64,000 nt of DNA, from positions 62,001 through 126,000 of the forward strand of contig JAITDU010000048.1 in assembly GCA_031282405.1 (NCBI GenBank), written 5' to 3'. Below, one piece after another: positions 37,174 to 49,700 of this stretch (position 1 is the stretch's first letter; every line of letters begins with the position of its first letter). This DNA comes from Coriobacteriales bacterium (GTDB lineage: Bacteria > Actinomycetota > Coriobacteriia > Coriobacteriales > UBA8131). A program made the translations under genes and the position numbers. The notes beneath the pieces were generated by a model. That model saw nothing but the letters and a program-made list of their open reading frames with translations. It was not told the origin of the DNA and did no database searches.

Positions 37174-37202
37174 ATTATATAATCTATAAAAAGGATAATC
37201 AA
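37174..37202 (-). promoter_or_regulatory. modABC promoter
   Basis: Minus strand -35 TTGATT (37197-37202), 17-bp spacer, consensus -10 TATAAT (37174-37179). The -10 sits in a small palindrome GATTATATAATC. Confidence 0.7.
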
Positions 37203-37232
37203 CCATAAATACAGGGGGAAACACACGGAAGT

Positions 37233-37497
37233 TAAAAAATCTCGGCCAGTCGGCTTGCTTGAGACCTATCTGGCCCCGGGCGAAAGAGACGATAAGCCAG
37301 AAGGAGGTTAGCCAACGGTCCGGTAGTTTGAACAGGCCTGCACAGATAAAAAGCCGGCTAAACTGTTACTGAACCGATTGCGCCACTTTCGCCATGGCCA
37401 CACAAGCAGGGATCGTCCAGGAGATCCAAAGGAATAGCAGGGGTGTCGTGTATATACTTTGTCGCGCTCTGTTCTAACCCTGTTATATCCTGTAGTA
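37233..37497 (-). ncRNA. candidate noncoding RNA or terminated leader upstream of modABC
   Basis: A good promoter (37504-37532) points into about 265 nt with no credible coding frame. This ends in a GGCCAG/CTGGCC hairpin (37244-37249 with 37270-37275), GAGA and six U. Just beyond is the modA promoter. The layout fits a riboswitch with terminator, for example a molybdenum-cofactor type, or a small RNA. No consensus motif could be matched by eye. Confidence 0.45.
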
Positions 37498-37503
37498 AGG
37501 ATA

Positions 37504-37532
37504 ATACTACCGCGCTCGTATTCCGCTGTCAA
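37504..37532 (-). promoter_or_regulatory. promoter for the candidate noncoding RNA
   Basis: Minus strand consensus -35 TTGACA (37527-37532), 17-bp spacer, -10 TAGTAT (37504-37509). Confidence 0.6.
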
Positions 37533-37622
37533 TACCTGATTAAAAAATTTTCATACGAGTCCGCCGGTGGCACAAGGATCTGTGAAAAACAGGCACGCCA
37601 ACACAAAAGGCGCTCACAAAAG

Positions 37623-37662
37623 CAAGTGCCCGACCGTCGATACTCCGACGGCCGGGCACTTG
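37623..37662 (-). terminator. intrinsic terminator of the giant adhesin gene
   Basis: 17-nt arms 37623-37639 and 37646-37662 pair with one mismatch around a 6-nt loop; CTTTTG follows on the minus strand. It stands 54 bp after the adhesin stop. Confidence 0.75.
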
Positions 37663-37715
37663 ATGCGCTGCTCAGTTGGCTATATCTTCTCTCAGAAGCG
37701 AACTATCCCTTCTTC

Positions 37716-40700
37716 CTAAAGCCGGCTGCGCCTTCTTCTCACCATAAAGATAGTCGCGGCGGCACCAAGGAGTCCCAGCGCCACAAGTACGATCAGGACT
37801 ATCAAAAGAGGGGTAGTCACACCAACGCTGCTGGCGGTTTCTGCACGGGTCGTATCGGCACCTCCAGTAGTGGTAGCATCCATGAATTTATCTGCGTCCT
37901 GGCCCAAAGCGGCCACCTCCGCGTCGAGCGCATCATCATCGAGTAGCTCGGATTCGACAACAGGAGTGTCGAGTGCGTCGGGGGCAGCAGGAGCGGGGCG
38001 CGTAATCGTAAAGGTAGTACTGCCTGTGCCGCTACCATAGTTATCATCAAAACGCAGGTGTAAGGTATGCGCTCCGTCGTCAAGCGTATCGACAAACTCC
38101 GAAGTCAGCGTCACAATAGCGCTGCCCGCAGTGAGCGTACCGGCAAAAACACCGCCCGCCCAAAGCTCATAGCTCGTATCCGACACCTTGACCTGGCGCA
38201 ACTGAACACCGTTAAACAGTACTGCGCTGACGCTGCCAAAATGACCCTTAAAGCGCACGGTCACACCTACGCCGCTATCCGTTATGCCCTCAAGGGCCGA
38301 GTGCTCAATTACCTGGTGGTCGTGGACCAGAACAGAAAGAGCGGCTTCAAAGGCAGCCGTTAGGCTCTCTACAGCGCCTTGGCTCAGGCTCGGGCCATTT
38401 AGGGCCACCTGAGTATCAAACAGGAGTTGATCCAGGGCCGCAAGCGTGTCCTCCGCGTAGTTCTCTCGATAGATACCGAGCACGGCAGTGCGGGCCTGGG
38501 TTATATCCTGGATAAGCTGCGTCCGGATCGTCTCGGAAGGCAGCACCGTTACCGGCACCAAAAAGCGCAGGGGTGTGTAATTGGTCGCATAAGGAGCCTG
38601 GGGAGAAAACACCGCCGTAGCATAATACACACCATCATCTTTGGCGTAGTAGCTTGTGCCAAGAGCATCCTGGCTGGTTTCATAGCCGGGAGCGCCCGGT
38701 ATGAGAGCAGCGTTATCCCACGTAAGTGCACCGGAAATATCCGCATCGTCGGCAACACCCGCAAATAGGTAGCCGAGTCCGTCCAATCCAGAACCGGCAG
38801 CGCTCAAAGCATCGCCAAAGGCAAGGGCGGGAGAGGCACCCGCGTGAGCCACCGTCAGCGCGGCAGGAGTGATGGCCGCTGTCGTATCTGCCGGTTGGGC
38901 GGCCAACTCGTAGTTGTGAGCCCGAGCGCCCATCAGGGCAAAATCAGAGAAGCTCACCGGCACCGCAGAATCGACATCGGCAGAGGCAAAAGTCGCTTGG
39001 GCATGGGAGGTGTCGAGAGAAACGTAGCTCGCGTCTGCTGGAAGTACCTCGTCAAAAACAGCGCTGTCTGCTCCGACAATAGTGGCTCCAAGCGTTTTAT
39101 CGTAGCTCTTATCAGCCGCGCTCACACCGCTTGCAATGACAGGACGCGGTGTTATGCTCCCCGTAACAGTGGGGAGCACAAAGGTATAACTTGAGAACTT
39201 GGGGCTGGAGGCAAGCAGGGCAAAGCCCGTGAGGGTTACCGGCTTGTCTTGCTCCGCGTCAGGGCTTGCAAAAGCGGCGGTGCCCACGGTTAAGACAATC
39301 GCGCCTGATGAGACATCGGCGGCTATCGTTGCCTGAGCAGCTTCTTGGGCCAGGGGAGAGAGCGCGCTTGGCCCCAAACCCTGCTCAAGAGGCTGCATCG
39401 TATCTGCGTCTACTGTCTGAAGCGTCGGTGTGCCCGTCAGAGGCGCAACAAGTGTTCCGTCGTAGACGCGGTCGAAGGAGCCCAAATTGGCAAGGGTAAC
39501 CGCGCGGGGCGCGATGTTCAGCACAACCGAGGCTACGGGGGATTCTCCGTAGTTGGTATCGGCCAGACGCTTGACATAAATTGTTGCGGAACCTGCCGCT
39601 TTGATTAAGACACGGCCGCTGTTCGCGACTTCGGCAACGGATGCGTCTGAACTCCACCACTGCAAAACGCCTGTTCCAGCGGCACCTTGCGCCGTAAGTT
39701 CCAGGGGCAAGTCGCCGTAGGTAGCCGCAATCGGGCTATCCGTGCCGCCCACTTCAGCGTTATCATAAGAGATGGTCGGCGCTGTGGTCGAGGGCGCTTT
39801 GCTCACGGTATAGTTGACGGTTACGCCGTTTTGAGAGGCCGCGAGATATTCGCTGCCCGCATAGCTGGCAGAAAGGTTATGGTTGCCTGCCGCAAGCGTG
39901 ATGGTGGCAGATGCCCGAGCGGCGCCTTCCACTACAGTTACGTCCTCACTGGCAATCAGCACCTTGGGGGTGGCGGAATCACCGTCGGGATCGTCGTAGA
40001 AGTTTACTATAGCGCCCGTTCCTGTGGCTGCGACTGCGCCTGACTGGCCACCGCTAACAGTCGCGGTAAGGGTCACGTTGTCTGTGCCATAGGCCGGCGG
40101 GCTATCGGGAGAAACCGCAAGGCTCAGCGTTGATGCAGCCTTTGTGACCGTAAGCACAATCGTGGTGGTGGCCGGCTCTTCGCTTGTGGGAAGAGACGTG
40201 TTGTAAGCCACACCCCGCGGGTAGTAGGAAACTTTAAAGCTATGGCTGCTGCCGGCGCTCAAGCTGTTCAGGTAGGTCGCCGTAAACGCGATGCCGTCTG
40301 ACGTGAGCGTGTAGTCGTTGCTGGCACCCAAAGTAAGTATAGCGGGCACACTGCCTGACTTTTCTACCGAGGCAACCGTGTTGGCGCTGCTCGCAAGCCC
40401 CAGGCCGACCGAAACGCCTACTGGAGAAGTCTTGGTATAGGAGGCCGATTCTGTAACGGGGCCGTCTGAGTAAATGACGATACCGGCTGAGTTGGCCACA
40501 CGCACATTGCCGGCATTATCGGTAACGCGGGCATAGACGATATATTTACCCGGGGTAGTGAGCGTAAGACTTGCACTGCCGGAAGAAACCGTTGTCCAGT
40601 TTGCGGAGGTATCTGCGATGGCAGCGTCTTCGTTTGCAAAGGCCGCCACGCCTGAGGAAAAGTCGTGTAACAAGTACTCAACTTTTGCAACACCGGAGTG

Positions 40701-43700
40701 CGCATCGGTGTCTGTGATGACAACGGGCGCGCCAGGACTTGCCTTGTAGAAATGAGAGAAGCCGCTGGGCACCGAGAAGTCCAGGCGAGAGATGCCACGC
40801 ACGCTCACTTGTGCGGTGGGTGCCGTTTTGTCAAGCCCGATAGTGGCGCTCTTGACCTCCTCGATATTATCGGCTGCGTCGACCGACCAGTAATGTATCG
40901 TGTGCGTGCCTTCGGCCAGCGGGCTGTTTTCTGCATCAAACAAGGCGCTAAGCACGAATGGTCCCGAGTAGGCCTTCTCTGCGCCTCCATCTACGGTGTA
41001 GCAGGTGGCGACAACCGTGCCCAGCCCACCGGTGGCGGTTACATCGGCATCCGTGGCCGTGAGCGTAACCTTGCCATCTGCGGCAAGCCAGCCGCTCTCA
41101 GGCGTAATGGCTGTCACCGGCGCCACGCCATCGGTGTAGTTAGGTCTAAACACCAGAGGTGTGGCGGAGGTGCTGCCCACGCCGGGGGTGTCCGCCGCTT
41201 CAAGAGCTTCAGCCGTCGGCATCGTGATAACCGCTGTGCTGGTGGTGGGGATAGCGTCCACCGAGGCACCGGCGATCTGCGTCCAGGACTCAAACTTGTA
41301 GCCCTCATTTGGCGTACCCGCCACAAGCGTGACCTGCCGTTCTGCCGCGTAGGCACCGGCTGTCACAGCGGTGTTTTGAGGAATACCATTGGCAGAATGT
41401 ACCTTTGTACCTGTGCCACCCGTGCCGTCAGTAACCTCAAGCGGATAGGTTTTGGTAATGCCCTTAACTTCAAGGCTGCCCTGAGCTATGCTCATACCCG
41501 CGGCATCATTGTCAAAGATAATATGTATAGTATGCGTACCGTTTTCTGTCATCCAGCCGCTGAGTAGACGCAAGGCGAGTTGGTTGGTAAAGTCATCTTT
41601 GTGCACGTGGTCAAATATGTAGGTGCCCGCTCCGCCATCTACGAACTCGTAGTTTGTGCCTACGTCAATGATCTTGCCGTCAAAGTAAACCGTAGCGTTG
41701 GAAGCGTTGTTGTAATCATCACTAAACTCCTTGCTCAGCCTGAATTCTTTGACTGGTGCGCTATAGGCCCCTCCGGCATCTTCTGGATTCAGTATCTGAA
41801 GCGCGGTGTCTTTATCAGTGGGGAAGTTGTTGCCCGAGGTGCCTAAGAAATAGTCCACCAAAGCGATAGCCTTGTCTGTCTTGGTTATTTTGCTTCCCTC
41901 CAACTTAGAGGGCAGAACGCCAAAGCCGGGGATGGACACGCGCACAGAGTAGGAGCCTTGCGCGACACCCGAATCGATCTCAAAGAGTACGCGGTAGGTA
42001 TAGCCCTCGTCTGCGTCCACTTTAACAACACCGTTTATTGTAAGAGCAAGGGCAGGATCGACAACGGGGTTACCCGCTTCGTCCACTTGTTCTATCTTAA
42101 CTTCACCTGCACCGACGCGATTTAGATACCCCATACCATCAGGGTCACTTGTGCCGTACCACACCAATGCATCAGGGCTTATCGGGGATTTTTCGTGATC
42201 GAGCGTAAACTGCAATACGCCGGAAGAGTAACCTTCAATGACAGGGACAATATGGGCTTCTTGAATCGCTCGGGGGATGGTGACTGTTGGGTAGTCATGC
42301 AGGCGCGTATCTTCTGAGTCTGTAGGTGCTGGTGGACGGACATTGCCGTCATGGAGCGTTGATGCTTGAACGGCGTAGGCAGAGATGTTGGTTATACCTG
42401 CCCAGACCTCAATATCGTCTCCGGTCTTATAGATGGCCTCGGCAAGTTCTTGCGAAGTGGTCCCAGAAATACCCTTGGGCACAACGGGGATAGTGTAAGT
42501 TTTGAGATTGTCAGAGACAGTGATGTTATTTACCCCTGTGCGCACGGCAGCACCCGCTACGCGCAAATCTCCTTGCCCCAGCTGGGTGGGATAGGCGAAT
42601 GTGACCTCGACTTCATTGGTAAGTCCGGTTGTAGTATCGATATGAGCCTCAACCGACTCGAACTCGACTTTGGGATGTACCGTAAACCAAACGTCTTGCG
42701 TAGCGGTATCTGCGTTATCATCGTTGTCCTCATACGTTATCGTTATTTGAGCATGGTAGGTATGAGAAGAAACCGTTTTGGTGCTGCTGTCAAAGGTGGC
42801 CTCCAGCTCATCTCCTGGTTGGATATACCACTCGGTTGAATTATTTTCATGTGAGATAACAAAGGCATCGCCACCCTCTCCTATGTTACTTGCGAAGGTA
42901 ACGCCTGTTATCGTAAAGGCGGGATTGAGTTTTACGAGCTGCGGGCTGGTATCTGAGCCATCACCTAAGCCAGCAGACAAAAGCTCGTAACCTTCAAGCT
43001 GGGCATTAAAGCGTACCTCGTCAAAGGCATGTACGGTAGCGGTAACAAAGTCAGAGGCAAAAGAGCTGGCTGTAGCCTGGATACGAATGCGATAGCGGCC
43101 ACCATCCAAGTCACTGATGCCTGCTGCAGCGTCAAATACTATCCAGGCACTTTCAACACCAGTAGAAGATACCGAACAATACTCATAAGTCTTAGAGACA
43201 TCCGGATCAGTGATGCTGATAGTGCCTTTGTCATTGGCAGCTGCAGGCGAGGTAACACTTACCTGCGGGGTACCAGGGCGCTCAGGCACATAGATGTAGT
43301 AGATCTCTGAGTCTACGTACGCTTCGGCGGCGGCGGCCATGCGCTGCACGCCTAACCAATAACCAAAGGTGCTAAAGGGGATATGGTTGTAGTAGCCTGT
43401 AAAATCACCCGTAGCGTCAGTAAGTGTGGCAGCCGAGACAGCACTGCCAAACGTGCCGCCTTCGCCATGTTGGAAGCGATAGGTCTCCCCTGCCACCAGA
43501 TCGACTATATGTGCATTGGCAAAGTCTATGGCTGCTTCAGCGGGAGTAGCTTTAGGTACCGGCTTATAGACAACTACGCCATCAACCTTAGAGTCTTCGT
43601 TTGTAACAATGTAGATGTGCCCATCTGCTGCCGTCCAGGTGCCGCCTGTCATGGTCACGGTGGCTGCTTCGTTGTTGGCGATTACTTTTATGGGAACAAG

Positions 43701-46700
43701 CCAAACTCTGCCGTCATGGTCACCTGCAATGGAGGTAGCACCGTTCTTTCCTGCCGCACCGCTCACACTCACGCCGGTACCGGCAAATTCGACAAAGCCG
43801 GCCACAGGCTTATCAAAGGTAATGAGGATGCCACTTGAGGCTACCTTGCCGTTGGTGCCGCCTACCTGCTCGGCGGTAAAGGACACTTCAAGCGGTGTTA
43901 TAACCGCGGTGGCTACGTAGGCAGCTTTGTTCCCGGCGGCGTCTACTACCACGACGTTAAACCAGTAGGGGGTGTCGGCGGTAAGGCCGGTAACTGCGTA
44001 GGTCAGCGTGTCTACGCCTGTTTCTTCTTCAACGCCGTCGCCATCTTGGTTCAGCGGTGTAAGCGTACCAGCTTCGATGCCATCCAATGTGGCGATAGTA
44101 TTGCTTATACCTTGTGCCTGGTAGATGTAGTAGGTAAGTTCACTGTCTTGTGGGAAAGCATCAGTGGCCTTTGTCCAGGTAAGGGTAACGCCTGTCTCGC
44201 TTACATCAGAACTCGTGATAAGGCCTTGTGCTCCCGCAACAGGTGGAGTGGTTTCTGCCTGAATGGTCAGGGCGACCGTAATCGCGGCGGAGTCGGCGTA
44301 GTCCTCGTCGCCTGCGCGATACACGCTTATCTCAGTTGCGGCATCTGCTGCGCCGTCGCCCGTAAAGGTGACAGTGCCGGTGGCGTTGGTAATGCCGCCA
44401 CCACTGGTAGAGCCTGCGACCGTAGCAACATCCTCGTCGCTACTCTCCCACACAAAGCCACCCGTACCCTCACCACCCGAGGCGGTGAGCGTATAGTCGC
44501 CCGCCTCGCGCGCCAGCGAAACCGCACCGGCCACAAGCCCCGCGCCAGAAACGCTCGGCGCTGCCTGTGGGGCCTTGCTCACCACAACCGTAAAGGTCGT
44601 GGTAGCGGGAGCTTCGTTCGTGTCGGTTTCGGCCACGCCCCGGTTATCCGGCTTGTAGCTTTCCCCCAGCGGGTTGTAGCTCACGGTAAAGGTATGGGTA
44701 CCCGCCTTAAGCCCCGTCAGGTAGCTGCCTTTAAGCACAAGGGCATTGCCGGAGATGGAGTAGTCCGTATCCAGCGCAAAGCTGGTTGCAGCGTTGTCGC
44801 GCCCCGCGCCCTGAGCGCTGCCGCTCGCAGAGGTGTTAACAAGCGGACTGTCGTCGCCTGGAGCCACATAGCTCGTGCGCTCAAGCCCGGCGATCGTGTT
44901 GCCCTGCAGCGTCACATAGATGTTTTGATCCACGCTGGTAAAGCGCGTGATGTTCACACTTTGCGTGTCCGGCACGCTGTCGGTGTAGATGACGACGCCG
45001 TCTTTATAGGTGGTGAAGTTGCCCGCCTTATCTACCACCTTCACATACAGCGCGAACTTCGCGTTGGGCGCGGCGCTCAGCGAGGAGCCGTAGGTCTGCC
45101 ACACCCCCTCCAGAGCTGATGCGCTCAGCTCTGCGCTGGGGTTGTAGTCACGATAATACGAGACCGTCTCCACATCTGAGCCACCCGTATCAGTAGATGC
45201 TATGGTAATAGTAGTAGTGTCTTTGAAGAACAGGCCAAAGGTGATGGAATTCAGGAACTCCCGGAAACCATCGCTGCCGTATTGCACCGTCGCCGTGGGA
45301 GCCGCGCGGTCGATCCCAAAGGTCAGGGTCTTTTGCTGGGATATCTCATAGCGCGCAATGGCACCCTGTCCACTACCTACCGCATCGCCCACACGCCGCA
45401 CAAAGAAGCTCACCGTGCCGTCTGTCACAGCACTGGAAGCCACAACGACAGGTTCGGTAGTCCACGGGCCCGCAGCGCTCGCGCTTGCATCCATGCTCAA
45501 AGCATAGCCCGAAACTGCCGTAATAACAAAGTCGTCCTTTGTCCAGCCCGCGTTGAGCGGTGTGGAGGTAAAGTGCACGCCTTCCTGCGGCTCAAAGCCG
45601 GCGGTAATCGAAGCGGCATTCGTAATGGACATAGCCGGCTGCATGAGCGTATAGTTGGCCGCCGCGCTGCCGCTGAGCGAGAAGTCGCCCGTACACTCCA
45701 CGGTCTTACCCGTAGCTATGGACGCATCTGCAAAGGCGTAGCTAACGCCCGAGGTAACCAGGCTCACGTTGTCGCCGGCAACAGCACCGCTGAGCACAGG
45801 CGCGCCCGTAACCGCAACGCTTGTGAGCCCGTCAAAGTGCTTGCTCGCAAAGAACAGGCCGCTCATATCAACACTTACCAGCCGCGCAGAGACGAGGATA
45901 TCCACGCCCACGTGTAAGACAGGTACGTTGTTGTCCATATCGGAGGGGGTAAAGGTCGCCAGATGGGTCTGGGTGCCCACGGTACCCACGCGCGTCAGGG
46001 CCGGGCTTGCGGCCTCCCAACTCCAGGTGCCGGGGACATTATTGGTGCCGCCGGAGCTCAAAAAGCCCGCCAGGCTCACACCAGAAAGCATAGTACCGTA
46101 AGGTGCCGTAAGCCCTGATGGAGCCGAAACATCGGGCGCGTTTTTCGCGATGGTCAAGACGAATTCCGCAGAGTCAGAGCCCGCCAGCCAGTCGCTATCA
46201 CTCGCGCGTTGTGCCACGATGATAACCTGTCCGGCACCGTAAACGGTCACGGTGCCGTCGGCAGCAACCGTAGCAACGCTGTCTTTGCCAGCGGTGCGCC
46301 TGAAGCTTATCGCACCGGTACCCTCGCCGCCTGTGGCCTGCAGGGTAAAGGTGTACGGGCCGGCTTTAACGGCCTTTTGCCCGGGATCGGTGATAACAAC
46401 CGCCGAGGTCTGCGCGCGCTTTACCACGCTAACGGTGGCGACGGCGGAGCGCTTCTGGGCAGTCTTCTCGCCATTTACGGATGTGTTCGTATTGGTAACC
46501 ACGCAGTAGTAATACGTCGTTGCCACCGCGTTGCGCTCGGGCGTATAGCTCGCATCGGTCGCACCAACTATCGCCTGGCCGCCCGTGCCGTCAGGCGCGG
46601 TGGCCGTATACCACTGATAAGAAAGCGCGCCGCCACTGGCCGCGTCGGGGGCCTGGGCGCTTACGGATAAGCTGAGCTCGTGAGCCGGGTCGGCAGCTGC

Positions 46701-49700
46701 CGTATAGACCTCGCCCCCCTGCGGCTGTACGCCGATGAGGGGTGTGGCAGCGTGGGTGGTGGGAGCGATGACGACCGTAAGCGTAGCGCTCAGACCGCCG
46801 GCGTAACTGTGATAGCCAGGGGTATCTCCCAGGGTCGCAACGAACGTATAGCTGCCCGCCACCTCAGTGTCATAGGCACCCTGTAGTGTCCAGGCGCTCA
46901 CGGGGTAGGCGACGGTGCCGTTTGTGCAGGTGGCCGTAACAGTGGGATGGAGCGCCAGCAACGTGGCGGCCACGTTCTCCGCCTCAAAGCCCGAGGTCAC
47001 GTATCCCACGTTGCCGCCGGGTACTTCAAAGGGTAGAAAACCCGTTACCGCGTTGGGGCTCACGGCAAAGCTTACATCGACGGAGGCTGCGATGCCGTTT
47101 TGCCCACTGACCACAACCGTGGCGGTATAGCTGCCCGGCACAAGCCCCGCCTTGGGGCGCACACTAAAGGGAGTGGCGCTTTCGTTTTGCGCGACAATGG
47201 TGGGGATAGTCGCCGTTGCGCCGGCAACACCGGCGGCCACGAGTTCAAAGGCCGAGGGATCCGAGCCGCCCAGTACCACGTTCATTTCTGCGGTAGGCTT
47301 ACGTCCGATATTGGTGATGGTGATGTCGTGGGCCGCAACGACTTGCGCGCCGTTCGCGCTTAAGCCCACCGCATAGCCGTACTGCGCCTCGGCAAAGGTA
47401 AGCGTGCCCTGCGCATCCAACAAGATTCCGTAGGGTAGTTCGTTGACGATGACGGTGAGCGTGGGAGCAAGGCTTGAGGTATGCGTCAGGTTTGAGCCGA
47501 AGGAGCTCAGATCAAGCGTGGCTGCAAAGGTATAGCTGCCCTCGGTATCTGGATTAAAGAGCGCGCCGGTATTCGTCCACGCGCTAATAGGCACTTCTAT
47601 CACAGCGCCACTGTCAAGGTTCGCGCTCACGGTTTTCACGCCCGTAAAAGTGTTCTCTGGGGCATCTGGCGCGGTACCATTTAATAATATATTAGCAATT
47701 TCGTCTACCGTATCGCGATCCACTCCCAGTTCGTGCGCCTTACCCGCAATCCACGAGTCCAAGGCAGAGAAGCCCGTGATGGTAGCCGCGCTCACGGTAA
47801 AGGACAACAGATAGCTTGCCAAGAAGGGCTGCGTGTGCCCGCCCTGGCCGCTTTGCGTGCCCGATACGGTAAGGGTTGCCGTGTACGTTCCGGCAGCAAG
47901 CCCCGCGTTGGGACTCACGATAATATCGGACGTACTGGCCTGGGGAGCGAGGCTTGCCAGGTGCAGCTGCGAGACGCTGAACGCGCCGGGGTTATCACCC
48001 GAAAGCGCCACCGAAAGCGCCCCCGTAGGTTGATTGCCGGTGTTCGCTACCGTAAGCGCGTGAGAAGGAGCGGCAGCATAGCCCCACGTGCGCCCAGCAA
48101 AGCTGTAGGTGGCATCCTGGGCGGTATCCAGCGAGATGCCCCAGGTTGGCTCTGTGCTGCCGGTCGCGATTGTCAGCGGCTGGGCAAAGCTCGCAAAGTT
48201 GCCTTGCTCGCCGGTAGTGGCCTTGTAGCGCAGACGGTAGTTGGAACCCGGAGCGAGGTTATAAAGCCGGTGCGCGGCTGCGTCAAAGTTCGCGAGCGCG
48301 GCGATATCGGAGACCCATGTCAAACCACCGTTATTGGAATACTCCATGCTCTCGGCCCACACGCCCTCGATGCTGCCATCGGCAAAGCCGATAAAACTCT
48401 CGGCATACGCGGTGGCGGCTGGTGCGACAGGCCGCGTCTTTATCACCAGGTTTGCCGCATCAGAAGAAAGCAGCGTGTTCGTATTGGACTTGATGAGAGA
48501 AAGCGGCGCGGTTGCACCGGTGCCCCGCCCAAACCAGGAACTGTCGATGCTGATAGTACCCTGGCTGGTTGTGCGTTGGGCAATGCCGTCTACGAGGTAA
48601 TCGACGGAGCCCACGAGCCCGGTTATCTGCTCGTGAGCGTAGTCTATCTGCGGCACAGGCTTTTTCTCGGTAACCGTCACCTGCACGGTGGCCGTCGCGG
48701 TGTGCGTAATTCCCTTGCCCTCGGGGTGGTAGGTAACAGAAAGTGTAGCGGTATGCACGCCAATCGCGAGGTTGTCCTTGGGGCGTATGCTAATGCCCAT
48801 GTTTTGCTCGCCGGCCTCAAGCGTCGTGGTGCCGGCCGGCGCAACGAGTTCAAAGTCGGTCGTGTTATCGAGCGTAACTTCTGCGGCGGCAAACGAGGCG
48901 GAGATATTGCCCGTGGCCGTAAGCGTTGCGGCGCGGGCAGCAACGGACGCGCCCTGTTCGATACGCCCCGAGCCGTCTGCGCCAAAGACCGGCGCGGTGA
49001 GGTTCAGGCTGACCGCCCTGTCATCAACAATGACCGTAGCGGGCGTGCTGGCAAAAGCCTCGGAGCCGGACGTTGTTACGGCCTTATAGCGCACGTAATA
49101 CGTCCCCGCTGAGACGGACAGGTAGGTGTCGCTGCCCTCAATCGTAACCGCGGTGACCGCAGTAAACGGCCCTGTGGCCGAGGTCGCGTATTCCATCTCT
49201 GTGGTAACACCATATATCTTGTTTGCGTAGCCGGACAGGCCCTGCGGCGCGGCTGGGCGGGCCGGGATAACGACATCGGCCGGTGCGCTGTCGGCCGTTG
49301 TGGCGTTGCCGGCGGTAACGACACGTACCGTCTGTCCGTGCCAGTCATAGGCATCACTGCCCGTGGCTGCAAGCGCTATCTGGCTGTTGGCGTTGGAGGT
49401 GCGCGAGGTCCCGTTGACAAGATAGGCGGTGTTCGCGGCCGGCAGCACGAGCGCATCTGCCGCGTAGTTGATGCTTACCTGCGGTGTGGCGGCGCGCGCG
49501 ATGGTAGAAAACGTGAACGTCTGAGCGCTGGCCTGCGCCAAGTTCTCCGTATTCGTAAAGTCGCTGACCTCTACCTGATAGGAAGCCCCGTACTCAATGC
49601 CGGAAAGGGGCAGGTTCAGTATGTTATGTCCGGCGTTCCAACGCGTGTCGTTCGCAGTGATGGCGCCACCGCTGAGTGCGGGTGCGTCACTGCCGCCGGT

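Noticed and set aside
37233-37497. Definite molybdenum-cofactor riboswitch
   Set aside because: The position is suggestive but I could not match the known conserved bases by eye, so only a generic noncoding RNA is proposed.
37308-37532. 74-codon minus-strand frame upstream of modA
   Set aside because: It begins inside the -35 box of a good promoter and has no protein-like pattern.
44046-49112. Long open frames on the plus strand opposite the adhesin (357 and 459 codons)
   Set aside because: They are Arg/Gly-rich shadow frames with no domain pattern; the minus-strand frame is clearly the real one.
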